From Pseudomonas sp. p1(2021b) (GTDB taxonomy: Bacteria; Pseudomonadota; Gammaproteobacteria; Pseudomonadales; Pseudomonadaceae), in NCBI RefSeq assembly GCF_020151015.1, contig NZ_CP083746.1, forward strand, positions 4,121,001 to 4,185,000: a stretch of DNA of 64,000 nucleotides, in the 5' to 3' direction. This document shows, in pieces, positions 39,958 through 49,614 of this stretch; within the stretch, counting starts at the first letter, position 1, and each line of letters starts with the position of its first letter. Below the pieces are notes generated by a model, which saw nothing but the letters and a program-made list of their open reading frames with translations, ran no database searches and was not told where the DNA came from. The translations under genes and the position numbers were made by a program.

Positions 39958-41583
39958 ATGCTAAAACACGCAGTCATTCCGTTTCTGGTCGGCGCAGGCT
40001 TGCTCGCCGGCGCACCTTCCGCACTCGCAGCCACCAACCTGGTGTTCTGCTCCGAAGGCAGCCCTGCCGGCTTCGACCCCGGCCAATACACCACCGGAAC
40101 CGACTTCGATGCCTCGGCTGAGACCGTCTTCAACCGCCTGACCCAGTTCGAACGCGGCGGTACCGCCGTCATCCCGGGCCTGGCCACCAAATGGGACGTT
40201 TCCGAGGATGGCAAGACCTACACCTTCCACCTACGGGAAGGGGTCAAGTTCCACAGCACCGACTTCTTCAAGCCGACCCGCGAATTCAACGCCGACGACG
40301 TGCTGTTCACCTTCAACCGCATGCTCGACAAGAACCACCCCTTCCGTAAGGCCTACCCCACCGAATTCCCCTACTTCACCGACATGGGCATGGACAAGAA
40401 CATCGCCAAGGTGGAGAAAATCGACGATCACACCGTCAAGTTCAGCCTCAACCAGGTCGACGCCGCGTTCATCCAGAACCTGGCCATGAGCTTCGCCTCG
40501 ATCCAGTCCGCCGAATACGCCGATCAGTTGCTCAAGCAGGGCAAGGCCGCCGACATTAACCAGAAGCCGATCGGCACCGGCCCGTTCGTGTTCAGCAAGT
40601 ACCAGAAAGACGCCCAGATCCGCTTCAAGGGCAACAAGGACTACTGGAACCCCGACGACGTGAAGATCGACAACCTGATCTTCGCCATCAGCACCGACGC
40701 CTCGGTGCGCATGCAAAAGCTCAAGAAGAACGAGTGCCAGGTCACCCTCTTCCCACGCCCGGCGGACATCGAGCCGCTGAAGAAGGACCCGAAGCTGCAG
40801 ATGCCTGAACAGGCCGGCTTCAACCTCGGCTACATCGCCTACAACGTGATGGACAAGGTCAAGGGCAGCAACGAGCCCAACCCCCTGGCCCAGCTGAAGG
40901 TGCGCCAGGCCCTGGACATGGCGGTGAACAAGCAGCAGATCATCGAGTCGGTGTACCAGGGCGCAGGCCAGCTGGCGGTCAATGCCATGCCACCGACCCA
41001 GTGGTCCTACGACACCACCATCAAGGACGCCCAGTACGACCCGGAAAAGGCCAAGCAGCTGCTCAAGGAAGCCGGCATCAAGGAAGGCACCGAGATCACT
41101 CTGTGGGCCATGCCGGTGCAGCGCCCCTACAACCCCAACGCCAAGCTGATGGCCGAAATGCTCCAGTCCGACTGGGCCAAGGTCGGCATCAAGGCCAAGA
41201 TCGTCAGCTACGAGTGGGGTGAGTACATCAAGCGCTCCAAAGGTGGCGAGCAAGGCGCCATGCTGATCGGCTGGAGCGGTGACAACGGCGACCCGGACAA
41301 CTGGCTGGGCACCCTCTATGGCTGCGATGCCATGGACGGCAACAACTTCTCCAAATGGTGCTACAAGCCCTACGACGACCTGATCAAGCAAGCCAAGGCC
41401 ACCCCCGACCAGGCCAAGCGCACCGAGCTGTACAAGCAGGCACAGCACATCCTCAAGGAACAAGTGCCGATCACGCCTATCGCGCACTCCACCGTGTACC
41501 AGCCGATGAGCGCCAAGGTGAAGGACTTCAAGATCAGCCCCTTCGGCCTGAACTCATTCTACGGCGTGAGCGTGGAGAAATAG
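39958..41583 (+). CDS. dppA: Dipeptide ABC transporter substrate-binding protein (copy 1)
   Basis: A 541-residue periplasmic SBP_bac_5 family protein. Signal peptide MLKHAVIPFLVGAGLLAGAPSALA, then ATNLVFCSEGSPAGFDPGQY, the family's start. It captures dipeptides or similar peptides for DppBCDF. It is close in sequence to the next gene over most of its length, so the two are recent duplicates; copy 1 carries a KVKGSNEPNPLAQL insert near residue 300 absent from copy 2. First gene of the locus and nearest to the control region. Confidence 0.9.
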   Translation: MLKHAVIPFLVGAGLLAGAPSALAATNLVFCSEGSPAGFDPGQYTTGTDFDASAETVFNRLTQFERGGTAVIPGLATKWDVSEDGKTYTFHLREGVKFHSTDFFKPTREFNADDVLFTFNRMLDKNHPFRKAYPTEFPYFTDMGMDKNIAKVEKIDDHTVKFSLNQVDAAFIQNLAMSFASIQSAEYADQLLKQGKAADINQKPIGTGPFVFSKYQKDAQIRFKGNKDYWNPDDVKIDNLIFAISTDASVRMQKLKKNECQVTLFPRPADIEPLKKDPKLQMPEQAGFNLGYIAYNVMDKVKGSNEPNPLAQLKVRQALDMAVNKQQIIESVYQGAGQLAVNAMPPTQWSYDTTIKDAQYDPEKAKQLLKEAGIKEGTEITLWAMPVQRPYNPNAKLMAEMLQSDWAKVGIKAKIVSYEWGEYIKRSKGGEQGAMLIGWSGDNGDPDNWLGTLYGCDAMDGNNFSKWCYKPYDDLIKQAKATPDQAKRTELYKQAQHILKEQVPITPIAHSTVYQPMSAKVKDFKISPFGLNSFYGVSVEK

Positions 41584-41595
41584 CGCCAGCTCCTG

Positions 41596-41621
41596 CGCCG
41601 CAGGCCTGACGGCCTGCGGCG
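41596..41621 (+). terminator. Hairpin between binding-protein genes 1 and 2
   Basis: A perfect 11-bp inverted repeat, CGCCGCAGGCC / GGCCTGCGGCG, with loop TGAC begins 12 nt after the first gene's stop. It lacks a clear T-run, so partial termination or mRNA protection is likelier than complete stop. Confidence 0.65.
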
Positions 41622-41744
41622 ATACCCAGCGCCACGAACGCAATCTGCAACCCGCGCCCTCCTGATGCCACCCGCATCGGGACAGGACCCCTGTTGCCGC
41701 GATTCAACCCATTGCGGCGAAAACAGACGGAAAAAGGACTCGCC

Positions 41745-43337
41745 ATGCGCCACGCCACACTCCTCAGCACCCTGCTCGGCCTCGGCCTGATGACCCAAGC
41801 CCCTGCCCTGCTCGCCAAGAACCTGGTGTTCTGCTCCGAAGGCAGCCCCGCCGGCTTCGACACCGCCCAGTACACCAGCGCCACCGACAACGATGCCGCC
41901 GAACCGATCTACAACCGCCTGGTCGAGTTCGAACGCGGCGGCACCGCTGTCCAGCCCGCCCTGGCGACCCGCTGGGAGGTCTCCGAAGACGGCCTGCGCT
42001 ACACCTTCCACCTGCGCGAAGGGGTGAAGTTCCACGGCAACAAGACCTTCACCCCAAGCCGCGACTTCAACGCCGATGATGTGTTGTTCACCTTCAACCG
42101 CATGCTCGACAAGCACCACCCGTTCCGCACGGCCTACCCGACCGAGTTTCCCTACTTCATCAGCATGGGCCTGGACAAGAACATCGCCAAGGTCGAGAAG
42201 ACCGACCCGCTGACTGTGGTATTCACCCTCAACAGCGTCGATGCCGCGTTCATCCAGAACCTGGCCATGAGCTTCGCCTCCATCCTTTCCGCCGAATACG
42301 CCGACCACCTGCTGGCCCAGGGCCGCCCCAGCGACATCAACCAGAAGCCGATCGGCACCGGCCCGTTCGTGTTCCAGCGCTACCAGAAGGACTCGCAGAT
42401 CCGCTACAAGGGCAACAAGGACTACTGGGCGCCGGAGGACGTGAAGCTCGACAACCTGGTGTTCTCCATCAACATCGACCCGTCGGTGCGCATCCAGAAG
42501 CTGCGCCGCAACGAATGCCAGGTCACCCTGCATCCGCGCCCGGCGGACCTGCCGTCGGTCAAGGCCGACGACAAGCTGCAGGTGTTGCAAAAGCCTGGTT
42601 TCAACCTCGGCTACATCGCCTACAACACCCAGCATCCGCCCTTCGACCGGCTTGAGGTGCGCCAGGCCATGGACATGGCGGTGAACAAGCAGGCGATCAT
42701 CCAGGCGGTGTACCAGGAGGCCGGCCAAACGGCAGTCAATGCCATGCCGCCGACCCAATGGTCCTACGACACCAGCATCAAGGACGCCAAGTACGACCCG
42801 GAAAAAGCCAAGCAGCTGCTCAAGCAGGCCGGGGTCCAGGAAGGCACCGAGCTCACCCTGTGGGCCATGCCCGTGCAGCGCCCCTACAACCCCAATGCCA
42901 AGCTGATGGCCGAAATGCTCCAGGCCGACTGGAGCAAGCTCGGCTTCAAGGTGCGCATCGTCAGCTACGAATGGGGCGAATACCTCAAGCGCATGAAGAA
43001 CGGCGAGCACGACATCGCCCTGATCGGCTGGACCGGCGACAACGGTGACCCGGACAACTGGCTGGGCACCCTGTACAGCTGCGATGCCATTGGCAGCAAC
43101 AACTATTCCTTCTGGTGCGACCCGCAGTACGACACGCTGGTCAAGAAAGCCAAGCAGGTCACCGACCGCGAGCAGCGCACCCAGCTCTACCAGCAAGCCC
43201 AGCAACGTCTCAAGCAACAGGTACCGATCACTCCGGTGGCCCACTCCACGGTCAACCAGCCGATCAGCGCCAAGGTCAACGACTTCAAGGTCAGCCCCTT
43301 CGGGCGCAATGACTTTTCCGGTGTGAGTGTCGACTGA
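41745..43337 (+). CDS. Dipeptide ABC transporter substrate-binding protein (copy 2)
   Basis: A 530-residue SBP_bac_5 protein from ATG 41745 (an earlier in-frame codon lacks a signal peptide). The signal peptide is MRHATLLSTLLGLGLMTQAPALLA, then KNLVFCSEGSPAGFDTAQY. It shares long exact stretches with copy 1 (NLGYIAYN, AVNAMPPTQWSYDT, AMPVQRPYNPNAKLMAEML). Differences concentrate at the pocket-proximal parts, suggesting altered peptide choice. In this group the multiple binding proteins serve one permease. Confidence 0.9.
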   Translation: MRHATLLSTLLGLGLMTQAPALLAKNLVFCSEGSPAGFDTAQYTSATDNDAAEPIYNRLVEFERGGTAVQPALATRWEVSEDGLRYTFHLREGVKFHGNKTFTPSRDFNADDVLFTFNRMLDKHHPFRTAYPTEFPYFISMGLDKNIAKVEKTDPLTVVFTLNSVDAAFIQNLAMSFASILSAEYADHLLAQGRPSDINQKPIGTGPFVFQRYQKDSQIRYKGNKDYWAPEDVKLDNLVFSINIDPSVRIQKLRRNECQVTLHPRPADLPSVKADDKLQVLQKPGFNLGYIAYNTQHPPFDRLEVRQAMDMAVNKQAIIQAVYQEAGQTAVNAMPPTQWSYDTSIKDAKYDPEKAKQLLKQAGVQEGTELTLWAMPVQRPYNPNAKLMAEMLQADWSKLGFKVRIVSYEWGEYLKRMKNGEHDIALIGWTGDNGDPDNWLGTLYSCDAIGSNNYSFWCDPQYDTLVKKAKQVTDREQRTQLYQQAQQRLKQQVPITPVAHSTVNQPISAKVNDFKVSPFGRNDFSGVSVD

Positions 43338-43386
43338 CCGGACCGCGACCCGCGAACCGGCCGAACCCATCAAAGCGTCGGCCTGG

Positions 43387-43428
43387 CGAGGGCTTCGCCC
43401 TCGATCGCGGGGCAAGCCCGCTCCTACA
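43387..43428. repeat. Hairpin + single REP after binding-protein gene 2
   Basis: GAGGGCTTCGCCCTC (43388-43402) forms a small stem-loop directly joined to one REP arm, ATCGCGGGGCAAGCCCGCTC onwards (43404-43428). It is about 50 nt after the stop codon, farther than the other composite elements, and of the GGGGCAAGCCCGC subtype. Confidence 0.7.
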
Positions 43429-43569
43429 CGGTCTGCGCCAGCAGCCTGTTCTACCGGTTCCCCGAATTTGCCCGGCGATCCCGCGGCGAACCTGGCAGTA
43501 CCGCTGTACCGCAACATGCCCGGCCCACAAGGCACGGGAATAACTAGAAAACAGAAAGGGAGCTTCACC

Positions 43570-44949
43570 TTGAGACGTACAACCATCACCGCACTGGCCC
43601 TGGCCATAAGCGCAGTTTCCACCGCGGCACAGGCCGACCCCGTCAGCCAGGATTTCGTGCCCATCACCCTGAAGACCAGCAGTGAACAGGCCGAGGCCAG
43701 CGGCTTTCTCGAAGGCCAGAGCCTGACCGGCAGCACGCGCAACTGGTACGCCCGGGAACGCGCCACCCGCGCGCCGCTGTTCAAGTACTACAAGAGCGAC
43801 GGCACCCGCCACGCCACCCACAGCCGCGACAACTGGGTACAGGGCACCATCCTCAACTACAGCTCGGGCTTCACCCAGGGCACCGTGGGCTTCGCCGTGG
43901 AAGCCGCCGGCTACAACGCCATCGCCCTGGAACGTGGCCGCGCTGCCGTGGCCGGGCCGAACAACCGTACGCTCACCCACAGCGACGGCGACGTGATCGG
44001 CCAATGGAGCAAGATGGGCTTGGCCAACGTCAAAGCGCGGGTGTCCAACACCACCCTGACCGTCGGCCGCCAAACGGTCGATACCCCAATGATGGCCTAC
44101 ATCGGCAACCGTGCGCTGCCGTCGAGCTTCCAGGGTGCCTTCCTGCACAGCGCCGAATTCGACAACCTGTCGTTCGACCTGGGCACCTTCGACCGCGTCT
44201 CGCCGCGTACCGAACAGAGCCTGAGCAAGTTCCGCAGTGAGTACAGCGCCACTGGCGTCGAAACCGACCGTGCCAGCACCATCGGGGTCAACTACCAGCC
44301 GTTCAAGAGCCTGAACACCAGCCTCTACGCCACCAAGGTCGAGGATTTCTGGAACCAGTACTACTTCGGTGCCAACCATGTGCTGGGCGACAGCGCGGTG
44401 CTGAGCCTGACCACGGGCCTGAACTACTACAAGACCGTGGACGCCGGCAGCCGGAAGATGGGCCAGATCGACAACGACACCTACAGCCTGTCGTTCGGCC
44501 TCACCCACCAGGCCCACACGCTGTCCGCCTCCTGGCAGCAGGTCAACGGCAATGAGTACTTCGACTACCTGCACGAGACCAACGGCATCTACCTGGCCAA
44601 CTCGCTGCTGTCGGACTTCAACGGCCCCAACGAGAAATCCCTGCAGATCTCCTATGTACTGAACATGGCGCCCTATGGCGTGCCGGGGCTCAAGTTCAAC
44701 GTGTACAACGCGCGCGGCTGGGGTATCGACGGCACCCACTACCGAGGCACTGCGTATGACGTCAACGGCATGGACGGCGAGACCCATTATGAATGGGGCA
44801 TCGGCACCAGCTACGCGGTGCAGAGCGGGCCGCTGAAAGACACCAGTATCCGCGCCACCTACACCGCGCACCGTGCCAGCAAGGCCCAGGCCGATGGCAG
44901 CCTGGACGAGCTGCGTATCGTCACCACCATTCCGTTCAACATTCTCTGA
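43570..44949 (+). CDS. opdP: OprD-family outer-membrane porin (OpdP type), TTG start
   Basis: A 459-residue OprD-family 18-strand porin. The start is TTG 43570, with GGGAG 8 nt upstream; no ATG precedes the signal peptide LRRTTITALALAISAVSTAAQA (cleaved before DPVSQDF). Family features include FLEGQSLTGSTRNWYARERA, INTxGVEFDNLSFDLG-like text and the C-terminal aromatic strand ending TTIPFNIL. In P. aeruginosa the porin beside the dpp genes, OpdP, admits glycine-glutamate and related dipeptides and carbapenems. Context supports the same here. Confidence 0.85.
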   Translation: MRRTTITALALAISAVSTAAQADPVSQDFVPITLKTSSEQAEASGFLEGQSLTGSTRNWYARERATRAPLFKYYKSDGTRHATHSRDNWVQGTILNYSSGFTQGTVGFAVEAAGYNAIALERGRAAVAGPNNRTLTHSDGDVIGQWSKMGLANVKARVSNTTLTVGRQTVDTPMMAYIGNRALPSSFQGAFLHSAEFDNLSFDLGTFDRVSPRTEQSLSKFRSEYSATGVETDRASTIGVNYQPFKSLNTSLYATKVEDFWNQYYFGANHVLGDSAVLSLTTGLNYYKTVDAGSRKMGQIDNDTYSLSFGLTHQAHTLSASWQQVNGNEYFDYLHETNGIYLANSLLSDFNGPNEKSLQISYVLNMAPYGVPGLKFNVYNARGWGIDGTHYRGTAYDVNGMDGETHYEWGIGTSYAVQSGPLKDTSIRATYTAHRASKAQADGSLDELRIVTTIPFNIL

Positions 44950-44954
44950 GCCGC

Positions 44955-44987
44955 CTGCCTCGGCCCGCCTTGCGCGGGCCGAGGCAG
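44955..44987 (+). terminator. Hairpin between the porin gene and binding-protein gene 3
   Basis: A perfect 14-bp inverted repeat, CTGCCTCGGCCCGC and complement, with a 5-nt loop, starts 5 nt after the porin stop. No T-run. It can serve as an mRNA stabiliser or attenuator within the locus. Confidence 0.7.
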
Positions 44988-45017
44988 CTACGCTGGAACA
45001 ATCTGCAGGGAGGTTCC

Positions 45018-46613
45018 ATGAAATCGCTACCGCTACGTGCCGCCCTGGCGGCCGTCATTCTCGGTGCCGCGACTCACCTGGCGGCCAAGCCGCTGGTGGT
45101 GTGCACCGAGGCAGCCCCGGAAGGCTTCGACATCGTCCAATACACCACCGCGGTCACCGCCGATGCCGCGGCCGAGACGATCTTCAACCGCCTGGTCGAC
45201 TTCAGGCCCGGCACCACCGACGTCCAGCCGGCCCTGGCCGAACGTTGGGACATCAGCCCGGACGGGCTGGTCTACACCTTCCACCTGCGCAAAGGCGTCA
45301 AGTTCCATACCACGCCCTACTTCACGCCGACCCGCGACTTCAACGCCGACGACGTGCTGTGGAGCCTCAACCGCCAGCTGGACCCGAAGCACCCCTGGCA
45401 CGACAAGACCAGCGTCGGCTTCCCCTACTTCGAGAGCATGGCCTTCAAGGACCTGCTCAAGTCGGTGGAAAAAACCGACGACCACACCGTGGTGATCACC
45501 CTGACCCGCCCGGAAGCGCCCTTCCTGCGCGACATGGCCATGGCCTTCACTTCAATCTATTCGGCCGAATACGGCGACCAATTGCTCAAGGCCGGCAAGA
45601 CCGGCGAGCTCAACAGCAAGCCGGTGGGCACCGGGCCGTACATCTTCCAGCGCTACAACAAGGATGCCCAGGTTCGCTACAAGCCCAACCCGGACTACTT
45701 CCGTGGCAAGCCACCAGCCGATGCCCTGATCTTCGCCATTGCCACAGACAGCAACGTGCGCCTGCAGAAACTGCGCGCCAACGAATGCCAGATCGCCCTG
45801 TACCCCAAGCCTGAAGACGTGCCCACGATCAAGGCCGACCCTAACCTCAAGGTCGCCGAGATCGAGGCGCTGGTCACCGGCTACATCTCGATGAACACCG
45901 AGCACACGTACCTGAGCGACGTGCGCGTGCGCAAGGCGATCAACATGGCCTTCGACCGCCAGACCCACGTCGACCAGCTGTTCGGCAAAGGCAACGCCCT
46001 GGTCGGAGTCAACCCCTACCCGCCGACCATGATCGGCTACAACACCCAGAACCAGAACCCACCCCGCGACCTGGACAAGGCCCGCGCCTTGCTCAAGGAA
46101 GCCGGCGTACCAGAGGGCACGGTCATCACCCTGTTCACCCGCAACGGCGGAGGCCCGACCAACCCCAACCCGCGCCTGTCGGCGGAAATGCTCCAGGCCG
46201 ACCTGGCCAAGATCGGCCTCAAGCTCGACATCCGCGTGATGGAATGGGCCGAGATGCTGCGTCGTGCCAAGAAGGGCGAGGCCGACCTGGTCTCCACCGG
46301 CTGGGCGGGCGACAACGGCGACCCGGACAACTTCCTCAGCCCTCTGCTCAGCTGCGACGCGGTCAAGAGCGGCGAGAACTACGCCCGTTGGTGCAATCCC
46401 AAATTCCAGGAGCTGATCACCCGTGCCCGCGAAGTGATCGACAACGCTGAGCGTGCCAAGCTCTATGCCGAGGCATTGAAGGTGTACGATGACGACCAAC
46501 CCTGGATCAGCATGGCCCACCCGAAGATGTTCACGGCCATGCGCGAGAATGTGGAGGGCTACGTGATCAACCCTCTGACCAACAACAACTTCGCCACCAC
46601 CAAGGTGAAGTAG
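45018..46613 (+). CDS. Peptide ABC transporter substrate-binding protein (copy 3)
   Basis: A 531-residue SBP_bac_5 protein, start ATG 45018 after GGGAGG. Signal peptide MKSLPLRAALAAVILGAATHLAA, then KPLVVCTEAAPEGFDIVQYTTA. It is clearly more diverged from copies 1 and 2 than they are from each other. It keeps GTGPYIFQRYNKDAQVRYKPNPDYF and the final LTNNNFATTKVK. It lies next to the permease genes and may be the housekeeping partner of DppBCDF. Confidence 0.9.
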   Translation: MKSLPLRAALAAVILGAATHLAAKPLVVCTEAAPEGFDIVQYTTAVTADAAAETIFNRLVDFRPGTTDVQPALAERWDISPDGLVYTFHLRKGVKFHTTPYFTPTRDFNADDVLWSLNRQLDPKHPWHDKTSVGFPYFESMAFKDLLKSVEKTDDHTVVITLTRPEAPFLRDMAMAFTSIYSAEYGDQLLKAGKTGELNSKPVGTGPYIFQRYNKDAQVRYKPNPDYFRGKPPADALIFAIATDSNVRLQKLRANECQIALYPKPEDVPTIKADPNLKVAEIEALVTGYISMNTEHTYLSDVRVRKAINMAFDRQTHVDQLFGKGNALVGVNPYPPTMIGYNTQNQNPPRDLDKARALLKEAGVPEGTVITLFTRNGGGPTNPNPRLSAEMLQADLAKIGLKLDIRVMEWAEMLRRAKKGEADLVSTGWAGDNGDPDNFLSPLLSCDAVKSGENYARWCNPKFQELITRAREVIDNAERAKLYAEALKVYDDDQPWISMAHPKMFTAMRENVEGYVINPLTNNNFATTKVK

Positions 46614-46624
46614 AACAACAACGA

Positions 46625-46653
46625 CCGCCGGCGCCCCACGAGGGACCCGGCGG
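46625..46653 (+). terminator. Hairpin between binding-protein gene 3 and dppB
   Basis: CCGCCGG (46625-46631) is inverted at 46647-46653 with a 15-nt loop, 11 nt after the stop codon. Weaker than the two upstream hairpins but in the equivalent place. Confidence 0.45.
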
Positions 46654-46687
46654 CACCGCCTGACCGGCCGATGAGGTACACCCGACG

Positions 46688-47698
46688 ATGTTGAGTTTTA
46701 TTGCCCGGCGCCTGGGCCTGCTGATTCCGACCTTCTTCGGCATCACCTTGCTGACCTTCGCGCTCATACGCCTGATCCCCGGCGACCCGGTGGAAGTGAT
46801 GATGGGCGAACGCAGGGTCGATCCCGAGATGCACGCCCAGGCCATGGAGCGCCTGGGCCTGAACAAACCACTGCCGGTCCAGTACCTGGACTACATCGGC
46901 AAGCTCGCCCAGGGTGACCTGGGCGAGTCGTTGCGCACCCGCGAGAGCGTGTGGAACGAATTCCTCACCCTGTTCCCCGCCACCCTGGAATTGGCCTTCG
47001 CCGCCCTGCTGTTCGCCGGCATCGTCGGCCTGCTGGCCGGGGTGATCGCCGCGCTCAAGCGAGGTTCGCTGTTCGACCATGGGGTCATGGGCATCTCCCT
47101 GGCCGGCTATTCCATGCCGATCTTCTGGTGGGGTCTGATCCTGATCATGTTCTTCTCCGTGAGCCTGAGCTGGACGCCGGTCTCCGGGCGCATCGACCTG
47201 CTCTACGACATCGAGCCGAAGACCGGCTTCATGCTCATCGACACCCTGCTCAGCGAAGAAGAAGGCGCATTCAAGGATGCGGTCATGCACCTGATCCTGC
47301 CGGCCATCGTGCTGGGTACCATCCCGCTGGCGGTGATCGCCCGCATGACCCGCTCCTCGATGCTCGAGGTGCTGCGCGAGGACTACATCCGTACCGCCCG
47401 GGCCAAGGGCCTGTCGCCTTCGCGCGTGGTGTTCATCCATGGCCTGCGCAATGCACTGATCCCGGTGCTGACCGTGTTCGGCCTGCAGGTCGGCACCCTG
47501 CTCGCCGGCGCCGTGCTCACCGAAACCATCTTCTCTTGGCCGGGCATCGGCAAATGGCTGATCGAAGCCATCGGTGCCCGTGACTACCCCGTGGTCCAGA
47601 ACGGCATCCTGTTGATCGCCTGCCTGGTGATCCTGGTCAACTTCGTCGTGGACATCCTCTACGGCCTGGCCAATCCACGCATCCGTCATCAGCGCTGA
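46688..47698 (+). CDS. dppB: Dipeptide transporter permease DppB
   Basis: A 336-residue inner-membrane permease, six predicted helices. N-terminus MLSFIARRLGLLIPTFFGITLLTFALIRLIPGDP is the DppB/OppB signature; the EAA coupling loop is EVLREDYIRTARAKGLSPSRVVFIHGLRNALIP. Pairs with DppC. It follows a 70-nt gap and GAGG upstream. Confidence 0.95.
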   Translation: MLSFIARRLGLLIPTFFGITLLTFALIRLIPGDPVEVMMGERRVDPEMHAQAMERLGLNKPLPVQYLDYIGKLAQGDLGESLRTRESVWNEFLTLFPATLELAFAALLFAGIVGLLAGVIAALKRGSLFDHGVMGISLAGYSMPIFWWGLILIMFFSVSLSWTPVSGRIDLLYDIEPKTGFMLIDTLLSEEEGAFKDAVMHLILPAIVLGTIPLAVIARMTRSSMLEVLREDYIRTARAKGLSPSRVVFIHGLRNALIPVLTVFGLQVGTLLAGAVLTETIFSWPGIGKWLIEAIGARDYPVVQNGILLIACLVILVNFVVDILYGLANPRIRHQR

Positions 47699-47708
47699 GG
47701 CCCAAGCC

Positions 47709-48635
47709 ATGACTAGCTCGATTCCAAAATCCGTCACCCCGGCCAACCCAGTGGACCAGAGCCTGCTCTACCCCTCTCCGTACAAGGAGTTCTGGCAGGC
47801 CTTCTCGCGCAACAAAGGCGCGGTCGCAGGCCTGGCCTTCATGTGCCTGGTCGTGTTCTGCGCCGTGTTCGCCCCATGGGTCGCCCCGCACAACCCGAGC
47901 GAGCAGTACCGCGACTTCCTGCTGACCCCGCCGGTCTGGCTCGAAGGCGGCACCTGGCAATTCATCCTCGGCACCGACGAGCTCGGGCGCGACCTGCTCT
48001 CACGGCTGATCCAGGGGGCGCGGCTGTCGCTGCTGATCGGCCTGTCGTCGGTGGTGATGTCGCTGATCCCCGGCATCCTGCTGGGCCTGCTGGCCGGGTT
48101 CTTCCCGCAGATTCTCGGCCCGTCGATCATGCGCCTGATGGACGTGATGCTGGCCCTGCCTTCGCTGCTGCTGGCCGTCGCCATCGTCGCCATCCTCGGC
48201 CCTGGCCTGATCAACACCGTGATCGCCATTGCCATCGTCTCGCTGCCGTCCTACGTGCGCCTGACCCGCGCCGCGGTGATGGGCGAGCTGAACCGCGACT
48301 ACGTCACCGCCGCGCGCCTGGCCGGCGCCGGCCTGCCACGCCTGATGTTCGTCACCGTGCTGCCCAACTGCATGGCGCCGCTGATCGTCCAGGCCACCCT
48401 GAGCTTCTCCTCGGCGATCCTCGACGCCGCCGCCCTGGGCTTCCTGGGCCTTGGCGTCCAGCCGCCCACCCCTGAGTGGGGCACCATGCTGGCCTCGGCC
48501 CGCGACTACATCGAACGCGCCTGGTGGGTGGTCAGCCTGCCGGGCCTGACCATCCTGCTCAGCGTGCTGGCGATCAACCTGATGGGCGACGGGCTGCGTG
48601 ATGCGCTGGACCCGAAACTCAAGAACGCCGCCTGA
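47709..48635 (+). CDS. dppC: Dipeptide transporter permease DppC
   Basis: A 308-residue permease with the N-terminal OppC region ([22 protein letters not shown]) and EAA loop [50 protein letters not shown] is the usual mid-sequence motif. It starts 10 nt after dppB. Confidence 0.95.
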   Translation: MTSSIPKSVTPANPVDQSLLYPSPYKEFWQAFSRNKGAVAGLAFMCLVVFCAVFAPWVAPHNPSEQYRDFLLTPPVWLEGGTWQFILGTDELGRDLLSRLIQGARLSLLIGLSSVVMSLIPGILLGLLAGFFPQILGPSIMRLMDVMLALPSLLLAVAIVAILGPGLINTVIAIAIVSLPSYVRLTRAAVMGELNRDYVTAARLAGAGLPRLMFVTVLPNCMAPLIVQATLSFSSAILDAAALGFLGLGVQPPTPEWGTMLASARDYIERAWWVVSLPGLTILLSVLAINLMGDGLRDALDPKLKNAA

Positions 48636-48645
48636 GGAGAACGCC

Positions 48646-49614
48646 ATGTCACTGTTGCAGATCAACAACCTGAACGTGCGCTTCGGCGACGCCAACGCCG
48701 TGCCCGTGGTGGACGGCCTGGACCTTACCGTGGAGGCTGGCGAGATTCTCGCCATCGTCGGCGAGTCCGGCTCCGGCAAGTCGGTCACCATGATGGCCCT
48801 GATGGGCCTGATCGACGCCCCCGGGCGCATCACCGCCGACGTGCTCAACTTCGACGGTACCGATATGCTCAAGCTCAGCGGCCGGCAACGTCGCAAAGTG
48901 GTGGGCAAGGATATCGCCATGGTCTTCCAGGACCCGATGACCGCCCTGAACCCCAGCTACACCGTGGGCTACCAGATCGAAGAAGTGCTGCGCCAGCACC
49001 TCGGGCTCAAGGGCAAGGCTGCCCGCCAGCGTGCACTGGAGCTGCTCAAGAAGGTCGAGATCCCGGCCGCCGAAAGCCGCCTGGACGCCTACCCCCACCA
49101 GCTCTCCGGCGGCATGAGCCAGCGCGTGGCGATCGCCATGGCCATCGCCGGCGAACCCAAGCTGCTGATCGCCGACGAGCCGACCACCGCCCTGGACGTG
49201 ACCATCCAGGCGCAGATCATGGAGCTGCTGGTGAACCTGCAGAAGGAGCGCAACATGGCGCTCATTCTCATCACCCACGACCTGGCCGTGGTCGCCGAGA
49301 CGGCCAGACGGGTCTGCGTGATGTACGCAGGGCAGGCGGTGGAAGTGGGCCAGGTACCGGAACTGTTCGACATCCCCGCCCACCCCTACAGCGAGGCCTT
49401 GCTGGCGGCCATCCCCGAGCACAGCATCGGCGCCGAACGCCTGGCCACCCTGCCCGGTATCGTCCCCGGTCGCTACGACCGGCCCAAAGGCTGCCTGCTG
49501 TCACCGCGCTGCCCCTACGTGCAGGAAAACTGCCGCCAGCAGCGTCCGCCCCTCGATCCCCAGGCGCACAGCCTGGTGCGTTGCTTCTATCCGCTGAACC
49601 AGGAGGTGGCGTGA
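48646..49614 (+). CDS. dppD: Dipeptide transporter ATPase DppD
   Basis: A 322-residue ABC ATPase. Walker A GESGSGKS, signature [15 protein letters not shown], Walker [14 protein letters not shown]. The C-terminal oligopeptide domain has [15 protein letters not shown], the cysteine motif seen in Dpp/Opp ATPases that can bind an iron-sulfur cluster. ATG 48646 follows TGAGGAGAAC; it is 10 nt after dppC. Confidence 0.95.
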   Translation: MSLLQINNLNVRFGDANAVPVVDGLDLTVEAGEILAIVGESGSGKSVTMMALMGLIDAPGRITADVLNFDGTDMLKLSGRQRRKVVGKDIAMVFQDPMTALNPSYTVGYQIEEVLRQHLGLKGKAARQRALELLKKVEIPAAESRLDAYPHQLSGGMSQRVAIAMAIAGEPKLLIADEPTTALDVTIQAQIMELLVNLQKERNMALILITHDLAVVAETARRVCVMYAGQAVEVGQVPELFDIPAHPYSEALLAAIPEHSIGAERLATLPGIVPGRYDRPKGCLLSPRCPYVQENCRQQRPPLDPQAHSLVRCFYPLNQEVA